A DNA stretch of 64,000 bases, from NCBI RefSeq assembly GCF_028335745.1, contig NZ_CP116477.1, forward strand, positions 3,286,001 to 3,350,000, given 5' to 3'. This document shows, piece after piece, positions 1 to 8,743 of this stretch (the stretch's first letter is position 1; every line of letters begins with the position of its first letter). Under the pieces are notes generated by a model. The model was given only the letters and a program-made list of their open reading frames with translations. It searched no databases and was not told where the DNA came from. A program made the position numbers and the translations under genes. This DNA is from Pectobacterium sp. A5351. GTDB lineage: Bacteria > Pseudomonadota > Gammaproteobacteria > Enterobacterales > Enterobacteriaceae.

Positions 1-395
1 TACTCAATACACTCATTTAAAATCGTAATATTAAGATAAATAACATTAGTGTTTTTATTTATCTTAATAAGTTTATTTTCCAGTGATTTCAAAGCACCTT
101 TAAAGGTCAGCTTATTAATTTTACCACCATTATTAAAATAATGGTAAATAACATAACTTTTAGCAAAGTCGATAAAACCCTCATCAAACTCATCCTCTTT
201 TCTTATTCTCCCTGATGACCGACCTTTGAAATTACATTTGGTAAAAGTGAATATATTTAACCAGTGACTAGAATTCCAGTCTATTCCTGACTCATTCGGC
301 CTGAGTTCAAATTTGCAAAAATTAATAAAATCCTTCATGTTAATTTCTGCATCAAGCTCCATTTTTTCTTTAAAAAAAATAATTTTTTCTGTCAT
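1..395 (-). CDS. Third gene of a recombinase trio, 5' part only (GinC-like?)
   Basis: The reading frame starts at an ATG whose last bases overlap the stop of the upstream gene (ATGA, 392-395) and stays open for 131 codons to the window edge, so the gene is cut off by the window. It begins MTEKIIFFKEKMELDAEINM. The tight overlap shows translational coupling with the recombinase gene 392-1930. No catalytic motif is visible in this N-terminal part, so its identity rests on context: in GInt-type islands three adjacent tyrosine recombinase genes are followed by a small fourth gene. It is AT-rich like its neighbours. It could also be a non-recombinase accessory protein. Confidence 0.55.
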   Translation of the reverse strand, partial: MTEKIIFFKEKMELDAEINMKDFINFCKFELRPNESGIDWNSSHWLNIFTFTKCNFKGRSSGRIRKEDEFDEGFIDFAKSYVIYHYFNNGGKINKLTFKGALKSLENKLIKINKNTNVIYLNITILNECIE

Positions 396-1930
396 ACTCC
401 TACCTCTCCTGATTTTTCATTGTTAATTTTTTCACACTGTCGGATAACCTCTGCTACGGCATAAATAGTTCGATCCAACACTTCTGTTATCCGATCATCA
501 CCTGTTATGTTTGCAATACGTACTCTTTCTGCTCTCAATTGATCATAGATTTTCTGGTGTGGTGCATTTAATAACGGTCTGAAGTGCATACACGTATAAC
601 AGGGAATAGGAACATTTGCCCAGCAGGAAGAATTCTGCTGGCAACTACCCGTTTTTTCACCATCAAAATCTCTTATATTTTGGGATGGATCTTGATGATT
701 ATCCTTAACGTCTATCTTCCCCTGAAATATCCCTGAGTATTTAGCCATTTCATCTGATACTGCATTGTCTATTTTCCTAACGTGATCAGCATTATATTGA
801 ACATATATCCCCGTATAGGTTAATGTTGAGTGGTCAAGCAATTCTCCAATCATAATTTCACCATACCCCTCTCTGGCAACTCTTGTCCCAAGGGTATAAC
901 GAAACCTTCTTGAATTAATATTCAATTTCCGCCCCGTTCTTTCAGAAATAACATTCTCTATTTTCACTATATTTTTTACTGTATTAGTAAACATCGAAAC
1001 GCTCTCATGCGTTTTATCTGAAACAAAAATGCCACTAATATTTCCAGCTTGAATATACTCCCCGATTTTATCTTCAGATACGAAGAGTGGAGTCGAATTA
1101 ATCTCACTTTTTGTTAAATCTCGCCCTATAGCTTCAGATATTATTCCGACAGATAAATTTGCCTGTTCACAAAGAAGATTATATATTTCACTCTTTACTC
1201 TGAACGATCTAAATTCTTTTCTAAAACCATATCCTTGCTTTATTCTTGGTATATTTATAACATAACTCTTTTCACCATCCTCAGATTCCGAGCTTATAAT
1301 ATCTTCTAGTTTCATTTGAGATATTTGTAATGGTCTTCGGCCTGTATAGCTGACTAAAAGTGACATCGTTAGCTGGGGCAATGATATAAGATTTTTTTCA
1401 TAGGCTCTCATCGCCGCTTCATTAAACCCCTGCAATTCATTATCCGTCAATGGGCCTTGTTCAGGATCTCTCCTTTTGACCACTTCACCTTTTTTATTAC
1501 CAGGTATAGTCCAGCTATTAATGATTTCATGAACTTCTTCACTTATCCCATAGTAACCAAGCGAATACCACTTATTAAACAAAACCCTAATGTAGGACAA
1601 ATCATTAACACCTAAACCAGGAGCAACTTTAAATCTCATTACACCCGCTTTATCGACATATTCCTTCCCTGTCTTATTAATAAAAATACAAAATGTTCTG
1701 TTTAATAACTTCACAAAAGATGGACTGTATTCACAAGCCATGTAAGCCATTGTTTTTATATACCCATCCTTTGTTTCATCATTCAATAAGCTCATTGTAC
1801 TTTTAATATCTATAGTGTTACCCCTGCTCAGTTCCCACTTGTCATCACTCAAAGAGAAGCAATACCCATCCGTTTTAGCTTGATAAAGCTCCTTGTTTTC
1901 AACTTTCAAAAATATGTTTTTCATATTCAT
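392..1930 (-). CDS. Tyrosine recombinase, second of a co-directional set (GinB-like)
   Basis: The start at 1930 is preferred over one 42 bases upstream because it has a strong ribosome site (AAGGTGG) and because the longer form would begin inside an ERIC repeat. The product is about 512 residues, longer than ordinary phage integrases. The C-terminal half shows a tyrosine-recombinase core: an arginine in YTGRRP, then RRFRYTLG where most relatives have HxxR, then LLDHS and the nucleophile region TYTGIYVQYN. After the core lies a cysteine-rich segment with four Cys (SCQQNSSCW and CYTC), a possible zinc site. It lies between two other likely recombinase genes on the same strand. By analogy with GInt and Tn554-type elements it probably acts jointly with its neighbours to move the island. 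Confidence 0.75.
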   Translation of the reverse strand: MNMKNIFLKVENKELYQAKTDGYCFSLSDDKWELSRGNTIDIKSTMSLLNDETKDGYIKTMAYMACEYSPSFVKLLNRTFCIFINKTGKEYVDKAGVMRFKVAPGLGVNDLSYIRVLFNKWYSLGYYGISEEVHEIINSWTIPGNKKGEVVKRRDPEQGPLTDNELQGFNEAAMRAYEKNLISLPQLTMSLLVSYTGRRPLQISQMKLEDIISSESEDGEKSYVINIPRIKQGYGFRKEFRSFRVKSEIYNLLCEQANLSVGIISEAIGRDLTKSEINSTPLFVSEDKIGEYIQAGNISGIFVSDKTHESVSMFTNTVKNIVKIENVISERTGRKLNINSRRFRYTLGTRVAREGYGEIMIGELLDHSTLTYTGIYVQYNADHVRKIDNAVSDEMAKYSGIFQGKIDVKDNHQDPSQNIRDFDGEKTGSCQQNSSCWANVPIPCYTCMHFRPLLNAPHQKIYDQLRAERVRIANITGDDRITEVLDRTIYAVAEVIRQCEKINNEKSGEVGV

Positions 1931-1946
1931 AACCCACCTTATTTTA

Positions 1947-2073
1947 TATACTCGTAATACTTCAAGTTGCATGTGCGTTGGCTACATTCACTCACCCGAA
2001 TCACTTACCTGTGTAAGCTCATCGGGATCCCTTCTCTTGCCGCCTGCCTGAAACTCGAATTATTTTGGGTATA
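1947..2073. repeat. ERIC-type intergenic repeat
   Basis: About 127 bp with the conserved centre CTCACCCGAATCACTTAC and TAAGCTCATCGGG and complementary ends (tactcgtaatacttcaag / ctcgaattattttgggta). It matches a second copy at 27309-27437 over nearly its whole length. It sits between two recombinase genes that would otherwise form one operon, so it will be transcribed in their leader and can fold into a long hairpin. Confidence 0.85.
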
Positions 2074-2076
2074 AAT

Positions 2077-3255
2077 TTAATTTTGTAATTTAATCGCTAT
2101 CTCGCCCGCTTTTTTCTCAATAAATCTTTGATTATAAACCCTTGCTGTCCCTGATCCCATTTTCCATCCCATCAGATAAGAGCGTATCTGCTCTTGCTGC
2201 TCTTCATTAATTAAATCCATTTCATCCATCTTTTTTGAAAACCGGTAATTCCAGGTATGCCTGAGCTTATGCCCTGTTAAATTATATAAATCGGGACACA
2301 GTTTCCTGACCACATTGATGATTTTATGATACGCCTGCATCGATAACGGTAATCCCCTTATAGCACCTGACTTATGAGTAATAAAAAGATAGCCTTCCTC
2401 TTTCATTAACTTATGCCCTCTTCTCTCTTTTAAAATATAATTATGTATTTCTTTCATTACTACATCTGATAAAGGAATTGTTCTTTCCAGAGTTTTTACT
2501 AATGGCTGTTTTTTTCTTGGATCCGACTTTTCATCAGCCCGTCTTCGTATTGAGATAGTATGGTTACTAAAATTAATGTCTGATATTTTAATATTAAGTA
2601 GCTCTCCCGCTCTGACACCAAGATGATAAAGCATCAAAATAATTAATCTGTTTCTTACCTGAACATTAGATTTAAAAGGATTAAAATCAGAACCAACTCT
2701 TATAACCTCAAAAAGTATATCGAGTTGTTTTTGGTCAAGAGATTTATTGGCCCCCAAACCTTTATTTCTATATCGTACCCTTGGGCGTCTTGCTTTTATA
2801 TTTCTGATAAAAACATCAACTTTTACCCCATTGTGTTTTGCATCTTTCAAAATTAAATTACTTAGCCACTCCAGATAGCGTGCTATAGCCGTTAATCTTA
2901 GATGTTTTGTTCCACTTGAGACCAATTGCTGACTGTTATCATATCCTACAACTTTTGACTTCCTTACCTTCCTTTCAATATAATCTCTCAAACCATCTAT
3001 TTCAGCGTTATTAAGAAACATTCCTGAACTTATTCTACTTTCAATATCAATCTTCTTTTCATCCATAAAACGATAAAACAAAGCAATGCCACCAGCATGA
3101 AGTTCAATTGTTGAAATTGAATCACTTTTACATCTCAGATTTGTTGTAATATACAAAGATGGATAAAACAAAGGTATTCCGGTTCTTTTATCAATGACTG
3201 TGCAATACCTTTCCCCATTACTCATTATAAATATATTTGTTACTATATTACTCAT
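2077..3255 (-). CDS. Tyrosine recombinase, first gene of a co-directional set (GinA-like)
   Basis: The start at 3255 (MSNIVTN) follows AGGAG at proper spacing; an earlier in-frame ATG lacks one. The product is about 392 residues. The catalytic domain is recognisable in the C-terminal half: YHLGVRAGELL (first Arg), GHKLRHTWNYRF (HxxR) and GTARVYNQRF (Tyr nucleophile). The usual His between the last two is replaced by Trp in LMGWKMG, a known tolerated substitution in some families. It is the first gene of a leftward set with 392-1930 and 1-395, separated from the second only by an ERIC repeat. A strand-exchange role in integration and excision is inferred. The set resembles the ginABC genes of GInt islands. 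Confidence 0.75.
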   Translation of the reverse strand: MSNIVTNIFIMSNGERYCTVIDKRTGIPLFYPSLYITTNLRCKSDSISTIELHAGGIALFYRFMDEKKIDIESRISSGMFLNNAEIDGLRDYIERKVRKSKVVGYDNSQQLVSSGTKHLRLTAIARYLEWLSNLILKDAKHNGVKVDVFIRNIKARRPRVRYRNKGLGANKSLDQKQLDILFEVIRVGSDFNPFKSNVQVRNRLIILMLYHLGVRAGELLNIKISDINFSNHTISIRRRADEKSDPRKKQPLVKTLERTIPLSDVVMKEIHNYILKERRGHKLMKEEGYLFITHKSGAIRGLPLSMQAYHKIINVVRKLCPDLYNLTGHKLRHTWNYRFSKKMDEMDLINEEQQEQIRSYLMGWKMGSGTARVYNQRFIEKKAGEIAIKLQN

Positions 3256-3297
3256 ACACTCTCCTATTATTAAACAACTAACATCAGTAAGTGTCAT

Positions 3298-3726
3298 TTA
3301 ATAAAGCATCGTTCCATTTCCTATTAAAATAATTTACAAACATAATATAAGTCCGACATATTACATTTTTACCCTGAAAAATATTTGCACTAGTTTTTTA
3401 TAAAAAATGCACTAAGATAAGATAATATAAGGGTTTATTGTTTTATTATTTACTTTTAAATATTAGGTATATATAAGAAATTTTCTACTTACCTGATACC
3501 CATTAAATTACTTTCAAACCCTTGCCACCACTCATCTCTATAGTTTTCACGTAAAGTATTTCGCAATTTAATAATGATTTTCAGCTTTATTTTTTACACT
3601 TTATTCATTTAGGGAACAATAAAATCTCATATCCCGCACATTATTTAAACAATTAACATGTATTAATTAAATGTCAAGTGGTGGAATAAATCAAAAAGAA
3701 TAAGTATTAATATAAAATGCAGATAT
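3298..3726. other. AT-rich spacer upstream of the recombinase set
   Basis: No convincing gene is seen. The stretch is very AT-rich with several A and T runs, and must hold the promoter of the leftward recombinase genes. It may also contain the end of one island and the start of the next, but no repeat could be matched to fix a boundary. Confidence 0.4.
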
Positions 3727-3762
3727 AAAAAAGGGCTACTCTCTACCGAGACATAGCCCTTC
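3727..3762 (-). terminator. Rho-independent terminator of the integrase gene
   Basis: An 8-bp stem (AAGGGCTA / TAGCCCTT) closes a loop of about 15 nt and, read on the minus strand, is followed by a run of T. It lies just past the stop codon of the integrase 3785-4999. Confidence 0.8.
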
Positions 3763-3784
3763 ATTTAATTTATCATCAGTTTTC

Positions 3785-4999
3785 CTAACCATGCCGATTA
3801 AAAACTCCATGCACCACATTGCCACCGTTCTCAAGGCTATCCATATAATCGGCATACCATTGCAGCATCTCACGTCTGCCATCGAGATATTGAGCATGGT
3901 TGTAAGTGCCACGGATAGCATTCTTATCAACATGCGCCAGTTGGGTTTCAATCCATGCGGTGTTGTAGCCCTGTTCATGGAGAACGGTGCTCATGGTATG
4001 GCGGAATCCATGCCCCGTAACGCGACCTGTATAACCAATACGTTTAAACACCTGATTGATACTGGCTTCGCTAATGGTCTTGCCCGGATCATTTCGACCA
4101 GGGAACAATAAGAGGAAATTCCCCGTCATTACCCTGATTTTTTCAATAATAGCTAACGCCTGCACAGATAATGGAACAATATGAGGGCGGCGCATTTTCA
4201 TACGTTCAGCAGAAATTTCCCATAGCGCTTTATCAGTATCGATTTCAGACCATAACGCCCCGCGTAATTCCCCCGTTCGAACACCAGTAATGATCATTAG
4301 TCGGGCGGCTAACACCACCAACTCACTACCAGAGTAGCCAGCAAGGGCTTTAAAGAAGGTAGGAAGCTCTTCAATCGTCAGGAACGGGTAATGTGTAGAC
4401 TCATGTCCCTGCATTGCACTGGTGAGATCTGGCGCGGGATTATACTCAGCCCTGCCTGTCACGATAGCGTAGCGAAACACTTCACCACACCGCTGACGCA
4501 CTTTCTTGGCTTTCTCAGTCGCTCCCCTGTCTTCCATCTTTTTAAGCACATTAAGCAATTCCAGCGGTTTAATGTCTGTAATAGGCCGTTGACCAATGAA
4601 CGGGAAAACATCTTTGTTGAACGCTTCGAGAATGTCAGAGGCATATCCCGCAGACCATTTCTTCACTTTCATGTTGTGCCATTCGAGCGCAATTTCCTGA
4701 AAGGTGTTTTTTACTTCTTCGATGTGGGCTTGTTTGCTTTCTTGCTTAAACGCACTCGGATCAACGCCATTAACCAGCAGCTTTTTAGCATCATCTCTTT
4801 TGCTTCTGGCATCAGCTAAGGTAATGGTCGGGTAGACACCAAACACCACACGTTTTTCTTTACCGGCGATACGGTATTTCATTCGCCAGCTTTTGGTGCC
4901 GTTAGGGAACACCTCCAGATACATGCCCCCACCATCTGCTAACTTGTAGGGTTTATCTTTGGGCTTGGCAGTCTCTACTTGTCTGGCATTGAGCTTCAT
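3785..4999 (-). CDS. P4-type tyrosine integrase of a tRNA-Thr island
   Basis: A 404-residue phage/island integrase. The N-terminal arm-binding DUF4102 domain is plain (LADGGGMYLEVFPNGTKSW, GVYPTITLADAR), and the C-terminal catalytic domain shows ITGVRTGELR, GHGFRHTMS (HxxR), LAHVDK and the nucleophile in RGTYNHAQYL. The full motif set implies an active enzyme. The gene starts about 175 bp from the 46-bp copy of the thrW 3' end at 5175-5220 and runs away from it in the same direction as the tRNA. That is the usual layout for P4-like islands in tRNA genes, so it most likely serves a unit lying to the left, distinct from the 5.2-30.2 kb island. The repeated 9-mer TGAGTAGAC at 5076 and 5140 may be its arm sites. 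Confidence 0.95.
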   Translation of the reverse strand: MKLNARQVETAKPKDKPYKLADGGGMYLEVFPNGTKSWRMKYRIAGKEKRVVFGVYPTITLADARSKRDDAKKLLVNGVDPSAFKQESKQAHIEEVKNTFQEIALEWHNMKVKKWSAGYASDILEAFNKDVFPFIGQRPITDIKPLELLNVLKKMEDRGATEKAKKVRQRCGEVFRYAIVTGRAEYNPAPDLTSAMQGHESTHYPFLTIEELPTFFKALAGYSGSELVVLAARLMIITGVRTGELRGALWSEIDTDKALWEISAERMKMRRPHIVPLSVQALAIIEKIRVMTGNFLLLFPGRNDPGKTISEASINQVFKRIGYTGRVTGHGFRHTMSTVLHEQGYNTAWIETQLAHVDKNAIRGTYNHAQYLDGRREMLQWYADYMDSLENGGNVVHGVFNRHG

Positions 5000-5174
5000 C
5001 TGGGGGCATCTCCTCTAGACCGAACACGACATGCCCCCACCGATGCCCCCAACTCACTGTAGATTTACATGAATGTGAGTAGACGAGCAGAGACAATAAG
5101 GGCCGTGAAACCGTGTATTATAAGGGTTTAAAGGGTGTTTGAGTAGACTTAGGGAGACGTTAAAAATAGGTAGG

Positions 5175-5220
5175 ATGGTGCCGATAATAGGAGTCGAACC
5201 TACGACCTTCGCATTACGAA
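5175..5220. repeat. Attachment-site core: 46-bp copy of the thrW 3' end
   Basis: This stretch is identical over 46 bp to 30223-30268, which is the 3' part of the tRNA-Thr gene from the anticodon loop to the CCA. The identity stops at the anticodon loop, a typical crossover point of tRNA-directed integrases. It is only a tRNA fragment: the 5' half is missing and replaced by AT-rich island DNA. Two integrase genes diverge from it (3785-4999 leftward, 5385-6704 rightward), so it is the junction of two tandem islands. Confidence 0.9.
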
Positions 5221-5341
5221 AACAAAAACCATCGTTTCATAACGTCTCACCACATCTCACGAGACTCATTATATGTTTTTAAAATCAAAACATTAATAGA
5301 AATATCGTCTCATTTTATTCCATAAAATCTCACTCTATATT

Positions 5342-5375
5342 ATGCTATTTAAGTACGCCAACAAGTACGCGAGAT
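5342..5375. repeat. Paired AAGTACGC sites at the island left end
   Basis: Two direct copies of AAGTACGC, 12 bp apart (5351 and 5363), lie 130 bp from the att core and just before the integrase start. The same pair in the same spacing and orientation occurs at 30149 and 30161 near the other end of the island. Such paired short repeats on both flanks are what arm-type integrase sites look like. This is an inference. Confidence 0.6.
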
Positions 5376-5384
5376 AAGATCAAA

Positions 5385-6704
5385 ATGGCAACCATGATTA
5401 CCCAAGACAGACAGGTCGCAAACCTAGCGCCAGACGAAGGGAAAGCCCGTATTGTCGTCAGCGTTAAATCAAAGGCGGGTTCAGGCTTATCAGTCGAATC
5501 CCGTTCCGGGAGTCGAACAAAGAGCTGGCTGTACCGCCCTTACCTCAATGGTAAACAAATCAAAATCACCTTGGGTGCTTATCCTGCTATGACGCTGGCT
5601 CAAGCGCGTGAAGCGCATGCAGAAGCAGTAGAACTGGTTAAGCAAGGTATCGATCCACGCTACGTCCGAAAAACAACAAAACTACAAAACGAACAAATGC
5701 CGATTTTTTCCCAATTGTGGGAAAGCTGGCTGGCATTCAGAGCGGAAAGCAAGCCCATTGGTGCACGCACCCTGTCAGATTACGAGGGAACATTCCGTCG
5801 TCATCTGGTAAAAGGTTTAGGTTCAGTAAGGGTCTGTGATTTATCCCGAGCTTTAATCTATGAACACTTCATTCGAGTAAGAAAAACCAGCGCTGAAGGT
5901 GTTCGTAAAGGGCTTATCCTGCTCAATATGACACTTGACCACGCAACATTACAGGGATTTATTGATCATAATCCAGCACGTCTACTCAAGCCTGCAATGT
6001 TTGGAGCCTCAATGGGTAAACCACGCGAGAGGTGGTTGCCGCGGGACGAGTTGCAGATATTATGGAAAGCACTGGGCGAAGCTGGAAGTGGTGGTGGTGC
6101 TATTGCCTCTGGAGGACAAGGCATAGCATCCAGCGTTATCCTATCCCAGTCCATTGCCAATGCATTACGCCTCATTATTTTCACAGGTGTACGTCGTTCA
6201 GAAGCTGTAAATATGCGCTGGGAGCAAATCAATGGCGATCACTGGACAATACCTGAAACCAAAAATGGTAAAAGTCATATTGTCACCCTCCACCCTCTCG
6301 CTCTAACCCTACTGAAAACACAGCGCATCATTTCAACGGGGAGTTGGGTATTTGAATCTCTCAGCAAACCGGGGTTCCCCGTCACTGGTGATGCCATAAC
6401 TCGTGCTCTTGAACGATTGAGAACAAAATATATGGCAGAAATGACCCCATTTTCTCCACACGATCTGCGCCGAACAGTTGCTACAGGTTGTGCGGAATAT
6501 CTGGATGCGCCAGAGCGGTTAATCGAGTTACTTCTAAATCATATCCCTAAAGACCGCTTGATCAGAACCTATCAAGTCGGCCAACAAGCAGAGAAATTGC
6601 GGAAGTTGTTTCTAAGATGGGGTGATTTCATTGAGCATGAAATCATTCAGCCCAATCATGATGTCCCTGATAACATCGTCGCGGTTAGTTTTAGTAGGAA
6701 ATAG
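5385..6704 (+). CDS. Tyrosine integrase of the 25-kb thrW island
   Basis: A 439-residue island integrase. The N-terminal DUF4102-like arm-binding domain includes TLGAYPAMTLAQAREAHAEA; the central core-binding domain follows; the catalytic domain has FTGVRRSEAV, SPHDLRRTVAT (HxxR), LLNHIPKD and IRTYQVG with the nucleophile. All key residues are present. It lies immediately inside the distal att copy (5175-5220) and reads toward the island interior. This is unusual in that the gene sits at the end far from the intact tRNA. It is not closely similar in sequence to the neighbouring integrase 3785-4999, so the two probably arrived separately and share only the target site. Confidence 0.95.
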   Translation: MATMITQDRQVANLAPDEGKARIVVSVKSKAGSGLSVESRSGSRTKSWLYRPYLNGKQIKITLGAYPAMTLAQAREAHAEAVELVKQGIDPRYVRKTTKLQNEQMPIFSQLWESWLAFRAESKPIGARTLSDYEGTFRRHLVKGLGSVRVCDLSRALIYEHFIRVRKTSAEGVRKGLILLNMTLDHATLQGFIDHNPARLLKPAMFGASMGKPRERWLPRDELQILWKALGEAGSGGGAIASGGQGIASSVILSQSIANALRLIIFTGVRRSEAVNMRWEQINGDHWTIPETKNGKSHIVTLHPLALTLLKTQRIISTGSWVFESLSKPGFPVTGDAITRALERLRTKYMAEMTPFSPHDLRRTVATGCAEYLDAPERLIELLLNHIPKDRLIRTYQVGQQAEKLRKLFLRWGDFIEHEIIQPNHDVPDNIVAVSFSRK

Positions 6705-6932
6705 TTCACGCCACCGCGAGCCGTGAGACCAAACATTTTGTGCATGAGGTGTTTTATTGATATTTAATGGTTATTTTAATGGAATCAGTAAAACCTACGC
6801 TTAACACATCACTCACTAACCAGTTGATTTATCTTATTTTATTACCCTTCAGCACGTTGATAGATTATTGCGTGTGGTTTAAAAAATACAATTTAGTTAC
6901 ACTCATAGTAAATATATAGGTAAAACCCTAAA

Positions 6933-7865
6933 CTACCTCAACCATCCGGCAAGCACCTCTTCAAGCTTCACTAGCGCCTGAATATGCTTTTCTTTTTGCA
7001 TTCGACCGATATTTTGCAACTTCCATTTCACCGCAGGTAAATGCTGAATCTGGTCTTCGGGAGCAAGACTCCAATCTGGTTGACCACTTTTGAAAGACAT
7101 CAAAAAATCATAGTCCCGCTGCGTGAATTGTGCTTTGAGAGCATTAACCATTAATTTGGGTATAGCATTAAGTTCTTCCACAGAGACCGCATCGAATGTC
7201 ATTCCATTAAATTCATGTGCATATAGCTCAGAAATATCTTTCCAGCGGGGATTTAGTACCTCTGAAAATGGGCGTGGGTGTCCCAGTAGATAAGTAATGA
7301 AGCCATTGAAGATGTGGCGATCAATACCCTGCGTTTCGAGTAGCATTTTGACGTCATAAAAATCCCGGGGATGTTGCCTGTCCATGGCGGCACAAAGCTT
7401 ACCACCATAAAGGTCGGCAAGGGAGACAACCTGAATGGTAGCAAAACCAAATTCGTCCTCTACCGAGTCAACAACGTCACGATCCTCAGGAGGATACAGC
7501 GTACCTCGCGCAACAGGCGATACCTCAATCTTAATCTGTGCCTCGTGAGAAGAAACCACAATGCGCATTTCATCAGGGTTATTCGTTTGCAGCACCGCCG
7601 AAATATCGACCCGTTGTTGCAGTATTTCGGCAATACGGTTCAACGCAGCACGGACATTTGGCAATGCCTCATCCCTGCTTTCAAGCGAGATGTAAGCCAA
7701 ATCGATATCAACCGATAAGCGGGGAAAATCACGAACAAACAAGTTAATCGCCGTTCCGCCTTTTAATGCAAAGCAGCGCTCTGTTGCTACAAGCGGCAGT
7801 GCTCGCATCAATAATACAACCTGCCGGTAATACGGTGAGTTTTTATCCATGTGATAACCCATCAT
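6933..7865 (-). CDS. abiEii: AbiEii/AbiGii-family nucleotidyltransferase toxin
   Basis: About 310 residues with the hallmark motif KGGTAINLF followed by LSVDIDLAYI (GGT and DxD of the DNA-polymerase-beta-like nucleotidyltransferase fold), then LADLYGGKLCAAMDRQHPRDF, the conserved second half of the family. AbiEii proteins are toxins of type IV-like toxin-antitoxin systems that give abortive phage infection. The start at 7865 or 7862 has a GGAAAG site and overlaps the end of the antitoxin gene by about 23 bases, so the two are translated together. It is the last gene of a leftward group with the antitoxin, Rep-like and AlpA genes. Confidence 0.93.
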   Translation of the reverse strand: MMGYHMDKNSPYYRQVVLLMRALPLVATERCFALKGGTAINLFVRDFPRLSVDIDLAYISLESRDEALPNVRAALNRIAEILQQRVDISAVLQTNNPDEMRIVVSSHEAQIKIEVSPVARGTLYPPEDRDVVDSVEDEFGFATIQVVSLADLYGGKLCAAMDRQHPRDFYDVKMLLETQGIDRHIFNGFITYLLGHPRPFSEVLNPRWKDISELYAHEFNGMTFDAVSVEELNAIPKLMVNALKAQFTQRDYDFLMSFKSGQPDWSLAPEDQIQHLPAVKWKLQNIGRMQKEKHIQALVKLEEVLAGWLR

Positions 7866-8616
7866 TAATAAACTTTCCGGGTACAGTGATCTGATACTGC
7901 TTATCCAACTTACCACCGGCTACTATCTGCCGTTTTCCGGCCCCTAAATCAATGCTGTTTTTATCGATCCGTTTGACCCAGGGATGTACATAGTAATCGG
8001 CTAAAAAAAGGTATAAACGATTGGTCTGTACTGCCCGGCTGGCACGAAGAAGCATTTCCACCTTACGCGGACTCAGATTAACTAACCCCTGAAAAAGCTC
8101 GGCTGCATGCTCAAAAGTTATGCATCTCGGCACAACATCCGCTAATTCGTAAGCCGCCAGTTCAGGTACGCTAGCTTTTAAGGCCTTACTTTTAATCTCT
8201 ACGTCTATCAGATACTTCTCGTCAAGCTGAGATAACTTCTGATTAGATAACAACAGCCACTCAACACCGGGAAACTCCCTAAACCACTTTGGCAACGCCG
8301 CCTTCTCTTCGACATACAACCAGATACGTTGCTGTTTAAGCTGGAGATAATGAGAACGCCCCTGATAAACAAGACTGGTCAGCCCAGCCAAATGTACCGG
8401 GATTGATAACTGATTTTGCAGACATAACACAGCATCACTCCACTCCGGTTCACGTCCTACCCGAACATACACTCCGGTACGCAATTTTCGCAGCCAGTTA
8501 CTTTGGGTGTACTTATGCGCCAAAGAAGGGCTGATGCCGTACTTTGTCAGCCAGGACTGTACCACCAGAGAACCGGGATCGGTATTCTGCAAAAGCCAGT
8601 TTAATTTTGATGCCAT
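7843..8616 (-). CDS. abiEi: AbiEi-type antitoxin and autorepressor
   Basis: About 257 residues from an ATG at 8616 (MASKLNW). The N-terminal part is a winged-helix-like domain (KYGISPSLAHKYTQSNWLRK, then GVYVRVGREPEW), as in AbiEi antitoxins. The C-terminal part carries the conserved pattern ELAAYELADVVPRCITFEHA near the toxin-control domain. AbiEi proteins repress their own promoter and neutralise AbiEii. It lies directly upstream of, and overlaps, the toxin gene. An alternative start nine codons upstream is possible but has no better ribosome site. Confidence 0.9.
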   Translation of the reverse strand: MASKLNWLLQNTDPGSLVVQSWLTKYGISPSLAHKYTQSNWLRKLRTGVYVRVGREPEWSDAVLCLQNQLSIPVHLAGLTSLVYQGRSHYLQLKQQRIWLYVEEKAALPKWFREFPGVEWLLLSNQKLSQLDEKYLIDVEIKSKALKASVPELAAYELADVVPRCITFEHAAELFQGLVNLSPRKVEMLLRASRAVQTNRLYLFLADYYVHPWVKRIDKNSIDLGAGKRQIVAGGKLDKQYQITVPGKFINDGLSHG

Positions 8617-8743
8617 ACATTCACCATTGGTGCAATAATGCATAAAATAATAAACTATTAAGCTGGCAAGATGTCAACATTGAAAGTAATCAATCCGACT
8701 GCGAAGTTATCCGAGTTGAGAGCACCCCTGCCCTTTAGGTTCA

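Noticed and set aside
3736..3978. Minus-strand gene in another frame of the integrase
   Set aside because: It overlaps the end and terminator of the real integrase and has no features of its own.
5175..5220. A second tRNA-Thr gene
   Set aside because: Only the 3' part from the anticodon loop is present; the D arm and 5' acceptor strand are missing, so it is an att fragment.
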